A stretch of DNA of 19,951 nt. It comes from GCA-2718595 sp963935005 (GTDB lineage: Bacteria; Gemmatimonadota; Gemmatimonadetes; Longimicrobiales; Gaopeijiaceae). This document shows positions 7,307 to 13,799 of the stretch, one piece after another; the stretch's first letter is position 1; every line of letters begins with the position of its first letter. The notes under the pieces are model-generated. The model was not told where the DNA came from. It did not search any database and was given only the letters and a program-made list of their open reading frames with translations. The DNA is taken from the NCBI GenBank assembly GCA_963935005.1, contig CAWWAX010000022.1:1-19951 (forward strand), written 5' to 3'. The position numbers and the translations under genes were made by a program.

Positions 7307-7963
7307 ATGCACGTTGTTCTGTTAGGCCCCCCAGGTGTAGGAAAGGGAACTCAAGGTGTCTTTTTGACATCTCTACCAGGTTGGACTCGGATCGCAACTG
7401 GAGACTTGCTTCGAGATTCCGTAGCATTGGGTTCAAACTTGGGGCTAGAGGCCGAGAAATATATGACTCAAGGGCACTTGGTTCCGGACGAGCTCATTAT
7501 AGCACTGGTAAGGGACTACATGACAAATTGTCAATCCGAAGGCAACTTGGTTTTTGATGGCTTCCCGAGGACAGAAGTTCAGGCTTGTGAGCTGACGAAG
7601 ATGCTGGGGTTGCTTGGAAAGAGTATGGATGCTGTGGTTGTCCTGGAAGCGAAAGACCAAGCTTTGGTGGAGAGAATCAGTGGTCGTCGGTCCTGTTCTG
7701 ACTGTGGAGAAGTTTACAATGTTCATACATATCCTCCTGAAAAATCAGGAATTTGTAACAATGACGGCTCCGCTTTAGTTCATCGGACTGATGATCAACC
7801 AGAGACGGTTGTTAATCGCTTAGCGATATATAAATCGGAGACGGAACCAGTGATCCAGTATTATGAAAGGATAGGTTCTCGAGTGTGTCGGATCGACGGA
7901 AATCAAGATGTAGGTCAAGTCAGAACTCTTATCGCTCAGGCTTTGGGATTAGAAAAAATATGA
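7307..7963 (+). CDS. adk: Adenylate kinase with zinc-binding lid
   Basis: Adenylate kinase interconverts ATP + AMP and two ADP in the cytoplasm. The 218-residue product begins with the P-loop GPPGVGKGTQ (residues 7-16), has the AMP-site segment TGDLLRD (31-37) and the DGFPRT motif (84-89). The LID domain is the long zinc type, with C130, C133, C150 and D153. This is the same Cys-Cys-Cys-Asp set and spacing I know from the Bacillus subtilis enzyme. It sits between secY and map as in many spc operons. Its stop overlaps the map ATG by 4 nt. Confidence 0.97.
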   Translation: MHVVLLGPPGVGKGTQGVFLTSLPGWTRIATGDLLRDSVALGSNLGLEAEKYMTQGHLVPDELIIALVRDYMTNCQSEGNLVFDGFPRTEVQACELTKMLGLLGKSMDAVVVLEAKDQALVERISGRRSCSDCGEVYNVHTYPPEKSGICNNDGSALVHRTDDQPETVVNRLAIYKSETEPVIQYYERIGSRVCRIDGNQDVGQVRTLIAQALGLEKI

Positions 7964-8712
7964 TCCAATTAAAGACTGAAACAGAAATTGAAATGATTGC
8001 TGAGGGTGGGTTGATAATCGCGAAATTATTTGAAGAGATAAAATCTCAGGTCAGGCCAGGAGCCAACACTGCCCAGGTGGATCTATTTGCGGAAGAGTTT
8101 ATTAGATCTCACAAAGGAGCAGTGCCAGCTTTTAAGGGTCTGTATGGATTCCCTGGGAGCGTTTGTGTCTCCATAAATGAAGAAGTGGTTCACGGAATCC
8201 CTAGTGTGGACAGAGTACTGGCCGAGGGTGATATACTTTCGATCGACGTCGGGGTGAGACTGAATGATTGGTGTTCGGATTCAGCATGGACTTTCCCAGT
8301 GGGAGAAATTGATAGCCAGAGTAGCGAGTTGCTTGGCATTACTGAGGCATCACTAGATAGAGCTGTGGTTGCGGTCGACAAGAGTAATCACATCGGCGAC
8401 ATCGGTGCTGCTGTTATGGATTGTGTGGAAGGAACAAAATACAGTATCATCAAAGATCTGGTAGGACACGGGATAGGTCGTGACGTTCACGAAGAACCTC
8501 AGGTGCCTAATATGGGGAATTCTGGATATGGAGTTCAGCTTAGAGAAGGGATGGTCCTGGCCATCGAACCGATGCTTTCCTGCGGTTCCGCAGAGATAGT
8601 GACAGCCGATGATGAATGGACAGTCGTTACTCAGGACCGTTCACGTTCAGCTCATTTTGAACATACCGTGGCACTTACTAAACAAGGCGTTCGTGTTTTG
8701 ACCAGAGTCTGA
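7960..8712 (+). CDS. map: Type I methionine aminopeptidase
   Basis: This enzyme removes the N-terminal methionine from new proteins. The ATG that overlaps the adk stop (ATGA) gives a 250-residue protein beginning MIQLKTETEIEMIAEGG. Longer in-frame extensions run inside adk and have no family support. All five metal ligands are present as D96, D107, H170, E203 and E234, each one less than the Escherichia coli numbering as I recall it. The context strings are IDVG, CSDSAWTF, VGHGIGR, AIEPM and FEHTVAL. Clustering with adk and secY is common in bacteria. Confidence 0.97.
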   Translation: MIQLKTETEIEMIAEGGLIIAKLFEEIKSQVRPGANTAQVDLFAEEFIRSHKGAVPAFKGLYGFPGSVCVSINEEVVHGIPSVDRVLAEGDILSIDVGVRLNDWCSDSAWTFPVGEIDSQSSELLGITEASLDRAVVAVDKSNHIGDIGAAVMDCVEGTKYSIIKDLVGHGIGRDVHEEPQVPNMGNSGYGVQLREGMVLAIEPMLSCGSAEIVTADDEWTVVTQDRSRSAHFEHTVALTKQGVRVLTRV

Positions 8713-8749
8713 TTTGGTTGCTTGTATTGTTAAAATAATGGTGAATGTC

Positions 8750-8778
8750 TTGAAGGTGTGAGAGGCTTGCATTATCAT
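8750..8778 (+). promoter_or_regulatory. Sigma-70-type promoter candidate before rpmJ
   Basis: TTGAAG (8750-8755) and TATCAT (8773-8778) are separated by exactly 17 bases. The first matches the -35 consensus at four of six positions and the second the -10 consensus at five of six. It lies in the 106 nt gap between map and rpmJ, where infA is found in many other bacteria, and would start an alpha-operon transcript about 35 nt before rpmJ. This rests on pattern only. Confidence 0.45.
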
Positions 8779-8818
8779 TGTAAGCTGTGCAATAAACCAG
8801 AGGAGTGGGTCAGGAGAG

Positions 8819-8935
8819 ATGAAGGTTCGAAGCAGTGTAAAAAGGATTTGTGAGCATTGTAGGATAGTGCGTCGAAAGGGTGTAGTTAGGGTGATATGTA
8901 GCAGGAATCCTAAACACAAGCAGAGGCAGGGTTAG
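8819..8935 (+). CDS. rpmJ: 50S ribosomal protein L36, zinc form
   Basis: L36 is the smallest large-subunit protein and binds 23S rRNA through a zinc ribbon. The 38-residue product begins MKVRSSVKRICEHCRIVRRK and ends NPKHKQRQG. The zinc ligands C11, C14, C27 and H33 are all present, so this is the zinc-dependent form. An AGGAG lies only 2 nt before the ATG, and a second AGGAG lies 13 nt before it, so neither spacing is ideal. The gene opens the alpha-operon part of the cluster (rpmJ-rpsM-rpsK-rpsD-rpoA-rplQ). It is too short for most automated minimum-length cut-offs. Confidence 0.96.
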   Translation: MKVRSSVKRICEHCRIVRRKGVVRVICSRNPKHKQRQG

Positions 8936-9003
8936 GCACGCGAGTCCAATTTGTTCTGGCTGTTGTAGTCGGCAATTTTTCAACTTATTAAAAAGACGGT
9001 GGT

Positions 9004-9384
9004 ATGGCACGGATCGCAGGTATTGATCTTCCAAATGGAAAGCTGGTTAAAGTTGCTTTAACCTATATTTATGGTATTGGACCAAAGAGAGCCGAACTCA
9101 TCTTGAAAGAGACGGGAGTTGATCCGGAGATTCGAGCAGTTAGTCTCACTGATGCTGACGTGAATAAACTGCGTAAGGAGATAGAAAAAAAATATAAAGT
9201 TGAGGGGTCTTTAAGAACCGAAGTGTCGATGAACATAAAACGGTTGATGGACATCGGTTCCTATAGAGGTTTGAGGCATCGTAAGGGTCTTCCAGTACGG
9301 GGACAGCGAACGCATACGAATGCTCGCACTCATAAAGGCGGACGAAGAGCGGTAGCAGGTCATAAGAAAGCTCCAAAGAAGTAA
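9004..9384 (+). CDS. rpsM: 30S ribosomal protein S13
   Basis: S13 is in the head of the 30S subunit and forms bridges with L5 and the P-site tRNA. The 126-residue product starts MARIAGIDLPNGKLVKVALTYIYGIG, includes the helix-two-turn-helix region and ends in the basic tail with GLRHRKGLPVRGQRTHTNART and KGGRRAVAGHKKAPKK. Length is normal. The upstream 68 nt gap to rpmJ has only a weak Shine-Dalgarno (GACGGTGG). Confidence 0.97.
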   Translation: MARIAGIDLPNGKLVKVALTYIYGIGPKRAELILKETGVDPEIRAVSLTDADVNKLRKEIEKKYKVEGSLRTEVSMNIKRLMDIGSYRGLRHRKGLPVRGQRTHTNARTHKGGRRAVAGHKKAPKK

Positions 9385-9453
9385 AATTTAAATTGTTCAT
9401 TTTCCCAAAAACGACCGAATATGTAGGCGTTGAGGTTTTGAGGATGGTAAAGA

Positions 9454-9843
9454 GTGGCGACTAACAAGACATCGAAGAAGGTGACGAAGAAAGTGGTAGA
9501 GGCAGACGGAGTAGCCCATATCAAGGCGACTTTCAATAATACCCTAATTACCGTAACTGATAGAATTGGTAACACGGTTGTATGGGGAAGCTCAGGTAAG
9601 GCTGGCTTCAAGGGTTCCAAGAAATCCACCCCTTTCGCAGCTACAATGGCGGCGGAGCAATGTGGGAAAGAGGCTATGGCACTGGGTGTTAAGAGAGTGA
9701 GTATTTTAGTACAAGGACCTGGATCTGGGCGGGAGTCTGCCATTTCGGCCTTGGCCGCAGCGGGGCTTCAGATTACTTCTATACAAGACATAACTCCGTT
9801 GCCGCATAATGGTTGTCGTCCCCCGAAAAAGCGTAGGGTATAA
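9454..9843 (+). CDS. rpsK: 30S ribosomal protein S11
   Basis: S11 lies on the 30S platform and helps position mRNA at the E site. The 129-residue product starts at GTG (MATNKTSKKVTKKVVEADG). It carries the family core VAHIKATFNNTLITVTD, then GSKKSTPFAATMAAEQ and the C-terminal signature ITPLPHNGCRPPKKRRV. A GAGGA element lies about 10 nt before the GTG. A 69 nt gap separates it from rpsM. That gap contains a 10 bp A/T palindrome but no terminator-like structure. Confidence 0.96.
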   Translation: MATNKTSKKVTKKVVEADGVAHIKATFNNTLITVTDRIGNTVVWGSSGKAGFKGSKKSTPFAATMAAEQCGKEAMALGVKRVSILVQGPGSGRESAISALAAAGLQITSIQDITPLPHNGCRPPKKRRV

Positions 9844-9846
9844 GGC

Positions 9847-10464
9847 ATGGCTCGTTATACTGGACCTGCCCACAAGATTTGTAGACGAGAAGGTCAAAGC
9901 TGTGGCAAGATAAATTGTCCAGTTGAAAGGAAACCATATCCTCCTGGACAACATGGACAGAGCCAAAACAGACGGAGAAAGCAATCAGATTATGCGATTC
10001 AACTCCGAGAGAAGCAGAGAGTAAAAATGCGCTACGGTTTGCTCGAGAAGCAGTTCCGGAGGCTGTTTGACCAGGCGAATAAAATTTCTGGTGTTACGGG
10101 TGAAAATTTGCTTGTTGAACTTGAGTCAAGATTGGATAACATTGTCTATAGGATGGGTTTTGCGCAGACTCGACGTCAGGCAAGACAGTTGGTCAATCAT
10201 CGGCACTTTGAGGTGAATGGGCACGTTGTAAATATACCTAGTTATCGTACTAAACCAGGTGATGAAGTTGCTGTTAGGACGAAGTCGAAGGAATTAGCAG
10301 TTGTGGAAGTATCCCTGGAAGCTTCTCGTACTCGAAGACAGCTTCCAGAATGGCTGGTGCTAGACGAAAAGAATCGTCTAGGTCGTGTGGTGCGTAGCCC
10401 CATCAGGGCAGATGTGGACGCTTCAATAAATGAACAACTTATCGTAGAACTCTACTCGAAGTGA
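9847..10464 (+). CDS. rpsD: 30S ribosomal protein S4 with shortened zinc-type knuckle
   Basis: S4 is a primary 16S rRNA-binding protein that nucleates 30S assembly, and in many bacteria it represses the alpha operon. The 205-residue product has the N-terminal S4 domain, the PYPPGQHG signature (residues 30-37), the SDYAIQLREKQRVKMRYGLLE segment (seen in pieces) and the S4 RNA-binding domain around LESRLDNIVYRMGFAQTRRQARQLVNH. The N-terminal metal site is unusual: H9, C12, C19 and C24, where the classic zinc form has four cysteines with a loop about seven residues longer. Whether it binds zinc is inference. The stop is 2 nt before the rpoA ATG. Confidence 0.96.
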   Translation: MARYTGPAHKICRREGQSCGKINCPVERKPYPPGQHGQSQNRRRKQSDYAIQLREKQRVKMRYGLLEKQFRRLFDQANKISGVTGENLLVELESRLDNIVYRMGFAQTRRQARQLVNHRHFEVNGHVVNIPSYRTKPGDEVAVRTKSKELAVVEVSLEASRTRRQLPEWLVLDEKNRLGRVVRSPIRADVDASINEQLIVELYSK

Positions 10465-10466
10465 TT

Positions 10467-11540
10467 ATGGAGGATTCTTTGGAGATAGATTTGACTGGAC
10501 TAGTGATTCCGGAACGTATTGAAATTACGAGGGAATCTGATGATGGAAGCCGAGGAGAATTTGTAATCGAACCGCTGGAGCGTGGTTTCGGCCACACTCT
10601 GGGGAATTCGGTGCGTCGAGTGTTACTGGCATCCCTTAGGGGCTCAGCGGTTTGGGCCTTTCGGATAAATGGGGTGGTGCACGAACATGAGACTATCAAA
10701 GGCGTTGTGGAAGATGTGCACCAAGTGATACAAAATTTCAAGTCACTGGTCGTTTCCTTAGAGGATGATTTAGATCAGGCGGTACTGGAAATTCGGTTGA
10801 ATGAGCCAGGGGTAGTGACGGCAGCTCAGATAGTCGATAAGCCAGGTGTGACGATTCATAATCCCGAACACCATTTGATGACTTTGCAGAATAAACGTGA
10901 CCTCAGCATAGAGCTATACGTTCAGAAAGGAAGAGGGTTTGTTCTTGCTGAACAACATGAGTTCCCTGAGCAGCAGCCTGAGCAACAGCTAGTTGATTTG
11001 GTAAGGATTGATTCTATTTATAATCCTGTACGACTGGCGAATTTTTCTGTAGAAGAGACCCGAGTTGGCCAGAGGACTGATTTCGATCGACTTACTCTGT
11101 CAGTGAATACGAATGGATCAGTGAGTGCGGAGACGGCAGTTAGTTATGCGATATCGTTGCTCCAAAAACATCTCGAGTTCATGCTTTATTTCGGTGAAGG
11201 TGGTTTACCTCAAACTGAGTCTCTAGGTAGCAAGGTTTCTGAAGAAATGAGAGATCTTCTAAGACGTCCGTTAGAGGATATCACCGAACTTAGTGTGAGA
11301 TCTCGGAATTCTCTCAAGAAAGAAGGGGTCAGTGTATTGGCTGATTTGGTTCAGCGCTCTGAAGATCAAATGTTGAGTATTGGTAACTTCGGCAAGAAAT
11401 CCTTAACAGAGATTGCAGACTTTCTATCCAGTCATGGATTAGAATTTGGGATGCAGCTACTGGTGGATGAGGAAGGGGAGTTTACTCTCATGGAATCTGA
11501 GGAGACAGAACCTGAAGATTCATTTCCGAAGAGATTTTAG
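10467..11540 (+). CDS. rpoA: DNA-directed RNA polymerase subunit alpha
   Basis: The alpha subunit dimerises to start RNA polymerase assembly, and its C-terminal domain binds UP elements and activators. I chose the ATG giving MEDSLEIDLTGLVIPERIEI. A GTG 6 nt upstream, overlapping the rpsD stop as GTGA, is an alternative adding two residues. The N-terminal domain contains ERGFGHTLGNSVRRVLLASLRGSAV. The C-terminal domain begins near LRRPLEDITELSVRSRNSLKKEG, with the DNA-contacting arginine at about residue 278, and contains NFGKKSLTEIADFLSSHG. At 357 residues it is somewhat longer than the 329 of Escherichia coli, partly from a Q/E-rich insert (FPEQQPEQQ) and an acidic tail. Confidence 0.97.
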   Translation: MEDSLEIDLTGLVIPERIEITRESDDGSRGEFVIEPLERGFGHTLGNSVRRVLLASLRGSAVWAFRINGVVHEHETIKGVVEDVHQVIQNFKSLVVSLEDDLDQAVLEIRLNEPGVVTAAQIVDKPGVTIHNPEHHLMTLQNKRDLSIELYVQKGRGFVLAEQHEFPEQQPEQQLVDLVRIDSIYNPVRLANFSVEETRVGQRTDFDRLTLSVNTNGSVSAETAVSYAISLLQKHLEFMLYFGEGGLPQTESLGSKVSEEMRDLLRRPLEDITELSVRSRNSLKKEGVSVLADLVQRSEDQMLSIGNFGKKSLTEIADFLSSHGLEFGMQLLVDEEGEFTLMESEETEPEDSFPKRF

Positions 11541-11552
11541 GTTTTATAAATT

Positions 11553-11906
11553 ATGAGACATCGTCAGAAAGGTCGCGCGCTATCTCGGACACGCAGTCAT
11601 CGAAAGGCGACTCTGAGAAATCTTGCTACAGCGTTATTCCGTCATGAGCGTATCGAGACCACGACGGCTAAGGCCAAAGAACTAAGGCCTTATGCTGAGA
11701 GATTGATCACCTTCGGTAAACGAGGGGATTTGCATGCACGGCGTTTGGCTGGACGAGCTATTTCTGACAGGGAGGTTTTGGGGAAATTGTTCGATGAGAT
11801 TGGCCCACGTTTTACTGATCGTCCTGGTGGATATACTCGCGTTTTGAAGCTCAGGAATCGTAAAGGAGATGCTGCAGAGATGGCGCTAATCGAGTTGCTC
11901 GATTAA
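11553..11906 (+). CDS. rplQ: 50S ribosomal protein L17
   Basis: L17 lies near the exit tunnel of the large subunit. The 117-residue product begins with the nearly invariant MRHRQKGRALSRTRSHRKAT and has LRNLATALFRHERIETTTAKAKELRPYAERLIT (seen in pieces), the family signature. It ends after KLRNRKGDAAEMALIELLD. It is the last gene of the classic alpha operon, 12 nt after rpoA. A perfect hairpin spans its stop codon. The following gene is 60 nt away and does not belong to the canonical operon. Confidence 0.97.
   Translation: MRHRQKGRALSRTRSHRKATLRNLATALFRHERIETTTAKAKELRPYAERLITFGKRGDLHARRLAGRAISDREVLGKLFDEIGPRFTDRPGGYTRVLKLRNRKGDAAEMALIELLD
11887..11905 (+). other. Eight-base-pair hairpin across the rplQ stop codon
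   Basis: TAATCGAG and CTCGATTA form a perfect inverted repeat around a TTG loop, covering the last rplQ codons and two bases of the TAA stop. The downstream bases (AACTGCTTTCTT) are only modestly T-rich, so it is at best a weak terminator or processing site at the end of the alpha operon. A three-base loop is tight. The repeat itself is seen directly and its function is not. Confidence 0.4.
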
Positions 11907-11966
11907 ACTGCTTTCTTAAGTTACAAGGGGCTTACTAGAGGGATAAAAACGGGAGCACACACAAAT

Positions 11967-12500
11967 ATGGCATCAGGAAAAATTTCTTCTGGAAGAGTAG
12001 GGACGCTGCTAATGTTCGGGTCGTTTTTGGTGGTAGGAGGGTTCTTATACTGGCTTACTGGTCGAAGTGCGGAGTATGTCGCGTCGATCACGGTAGAAAC
12101 TACAGATGCTACCGAAACCCGAGATCTGAGCTCTGCGACAGTGGTGCCAGTCGATGTTTTTGGAGCTAATCCAGCTGGGCAAAGTGGTATGCTCATTCAA
12201 GTAAACGAACTGACCGTCCAAAGCTTACTCGATTCTGAAGCTTTTTTCGTTGAAGTGGCTGGCCAGCCCTATTTAGTCAAGATGTCTGCAGATCTGGTGT
12301 CTGATAGTGTTAGTGTTGCTCAGGGTGAAAATGTTTCGGTCACTGGATATGTTCACCAAATGACTGATAGTATAGCAGATTCTTGGGTGGCCCTGGGTAG
12401 CTTAAGTGAAGGAAATAAGATTGTAGCCACCTTCTCGGAAACTTTCCTAGAGGCAGAGGATGTTACAGCGTACAGTGCTCCTAGTGCGAGCAATCAATAA
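11967..12500 (+). CDS. Single-pass membrane protein with small beta-rich extracytoplasmic domain
   Basis: I do not recognise this 177-residue protein by name. Residues 1-11 are short and basic (K5, R10), followed by one strong hydrophobic segment at about 12-31 (GTLLMFGSFLVVGGFLYWLT). By the positive-inside rule the rest faces the periplasm. Residues 33-80 look like a linker rich in T, S, V and A. Residues 75-150 alternate hydrophobic and polar residues, with AFFVEVAGQPYLVKM and GENVSVTGYVHQM, which suggests an OB-like beta barrel. The C-terminal tail is low complexity. An OB-like fold is an inference from pattern. It lies between rplQ and rpmB, preceded by GGGAG about 12 nt before the ATG, and may be co-transcribed with them. 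Confidence 0.75.
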   Translation: MASGKISSGRVGTLLMFGSFLVVGGFLYWLTGRSAEYVASITVETTDATETRDLSSATVVPVDVFGANPAGQSGMLIQVNELTVQSLLDSEAFFVEVAGQPYLVKMSADLVSDSVSVAQGENVSVTGYVHQMTDSIADSWVALGSLSEGNKIVATFSETFLEAEDVTAYSAPSASNQ

Positions 12501-12528
12501 TTAGTGATTTTTGAGGAATTAGAAGATT

Positions 12529-12744
12529 ATGGCTAGAGTGTGTTACGTCTGTGGGAAAGGTCCTAAAACTGGAAACAATGTCAGCCACGCAAACAACAAA
12601 ACTCGGCGTCGTTGGCTTCCTAATCTGCAAAGGGTTAATACTGTAACAGCAGAAGGTGATAGGCGTAGGGTGCGAGTGTGTACAGATTGTATCAGAAGTG
12701 AAAAAATCTCCAAAGCACCACCAATTAGATTGGCTGGAGACTAA
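12529..12744 (+). CDS. rpmB: 50S ribosomal protein L28, zinc form
   Basis: L28 is a small large-subunit protein. The 71-residue product begins MARVCYVCGKGPKTGNNVSH and has the family core NNKTRRRWLPNLQRV. Two cysteine pairs, C5/C8 and C51/C54, are the ligands of the zinc-dependent form, so no zinc-free paralogue is implied here. It lies 28 nt after the membrane protein gene, with GAGGAATTAGAAG upstream. In many genomes rpmB is next to rpmG or elsewhere, so its place directly after the alpha operon is a local arrangement. Confidence 0.95.
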   Translation: MARVCYVCGKGPKTGNNVSHANNKTRRRWLPNLQRVNTVTAEGDRRRVRVCTDCIRSEKISKAPPIRLAGD

Positions 12745-12747
12745 ACC

Positions 12748-12775
12748 TTGATGGCGGCAGTATCTGAATTAAAAT
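12748..12775 (+). promoter_or_regulatory. Sigma-70-type promoter candidate before hemD
   Basis: TTGATG (12748-12753) and TAAAAT (12770-12775) are separated by 16 bases. They match the -35 and -10 consensus hexamers at four and five of six positions. They fall immediately after the rpmB stop and about 65 nt before the hemD GTG, so a separate hemD transcript is possible. The call is pattern-based only. Confidence 0.35.
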
Positions 12776-12840
12776 AATCTAAGCTCATAAGAGTGACGCT
12801 GTTCAAGGATGGAATTTAAGCAGAGGTCATATCCTAGCTA

Positions 12841-13656
12841 GTGAGCATTCAAGAAAAAGAAACCAGCCCCGAAGTAGCTTCCCAGCCCTTGGAAGGGACA
12901 CGTATAGTGGTTACTCGGCCTCTGAACCAGTCGATTAGATTTTCTGAGTGTCTAACCAATCTTGGATCCCAAGTTATTCAGATGCCTACAGTTAAGATAT
13001 CCGAGCCCAGTGATCTTCAAGATTTGGATAGGGCTGTGTGCTGTCTTCCGGATTTTGATTGGGTGGTCTTTACTTCTAGTAATGCTATTCACTCTTTCAC
13101 TGAAAGTGCCAGGCGTATGGGTATTTGTCTGGTTGAATCTTTGAGTAATACAGAGGTTTGCTGTGTAGGACCAGAAACCGCAAGAATCAGTGAGAGTTAT
13201 GGTATGGATGTTGAAACTGTGCCGATGATCCATACCGGGGAAGCAATAGTAGAGTTATTTAGATCTCATGGAGATCTCAGTGGAAAAAAATTCCTCATAC
13301 CACTAGGTTCGCAGGCGAGACCAACGGTTTCTGAAGGTTTAGAAGGATTGGGAGCCCGTGTTGCCGTTGTTCTAGCTTATGAGACACTGCCTGTTCTCAA
13401 AGTGCCCAGTGAGACTCTTACTAAAGTCCAAACGGGTGTTGACCTGTTAACATTTACATCTCCTTCGACTGTCCAAAGTTTCCATGATCTAGTCGGAGGC
13501 GAAGTCTGCGCTCCAGCTGCTGTGATTGGTCCGGTGACAGCTGAACAAGCTGAAAAACTAGGGTATGAGGTAGTGGCTCAAGCTACAGAGTACAGCACGC
13601 AGGGCCTGTTGAAGTCTATAGTTAAATACTTCGTAAATAATACTAAGAAAATTTGA
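12841..13656 (+). CDS. hemD: Uroporphyrinogen-III synthase
   Basis: HemD closes and rearranges hydroxymethylbilane to uroporphyrinogen III, the last common precursor of haem, sirohaem and cobalamin. The 271-residue product has the two-lobed HemD pattern: LEGTRIVVTRPLNQSIRFSE near the N-terminus, DWVVFTSSNAIHSF around residues 62-75, and the second-lobe repeat LLTFTSPSTVQSFHDLV. It ends with AAVIGPVTAEQAEKLGYEVV and STQGLLKSIV. Sequence conservation is low in this family, but these blocks are characteristic. The first 16 residues after the GTG are not conserved, so a TTG at 12889 is a possible alternative start. No other haem gene is nearby. Confidence 0.9.
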   Translation: MSIQEKETSPEVASQPLEGTRIVVTRPLNQSIRFSECLTNLGSQVIQMPTVKISEPSDLQDLDRAVCCLPDFDWVVFTSSNAIHSFTESARRMGICLVESLSNTEVCCVGPETARISESYGMDVETVPMIHTGEAIVELFRSHGDLSGKKFLIPLGSQARPTVSEGLEGLGARVAVVLAYETLPVLKVPSETLTKVQTGVDLLTFTSPSTVQSFHDLVGGEVCAPAAVIGPVTAEQAEKLGYEVVAQATEYSTQGLLKSIVKYFVNNTKKI

Positions 13657-13799
13657 AGAGGGTTTCTTCTGTGCTTGGAGATATAGCCACTAAGAGTTGT
13701 TCTTTGGGGTGTCGAACCATTATCTATTCAATGTATTGGAATATATGGAGTAAGATTTTTTTGGAGAAACCAGTTGATAGTTTTACTGAGTCTTGTTAG

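Noticed and set aside
7885..7959. N-terminal extension of methionine aminopeptidase by 25 residues
   Set aside because: The extension lies within adk in another frame, is not family-like, and the ATG overlapping the adk stop gives the conserved N-terminus and length.
8936..9003. Promoter before rpsM (TTGTAG/TATTAA, 17 nt apart)
   Set aside because: The hexamers match the consensus at only three and four positions, and a better candidate lies just upstream of rpmJ.
9385..9394. AATTTAAATT palindrome after rpsM
   Set aside because: A/T-only, with no loop and no T tract. It is likely chance in an AT-rich spacer and is not supported as a terminator or operator.
13657..13799. Promoter or RNA element in the 143 nt hemD-dehydrogenase gap
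   Set aside because: The best hexamer pairs matched poorly (TTGTTC/TTATCT), and I saw no stable hairpin or tRNA-like fold.
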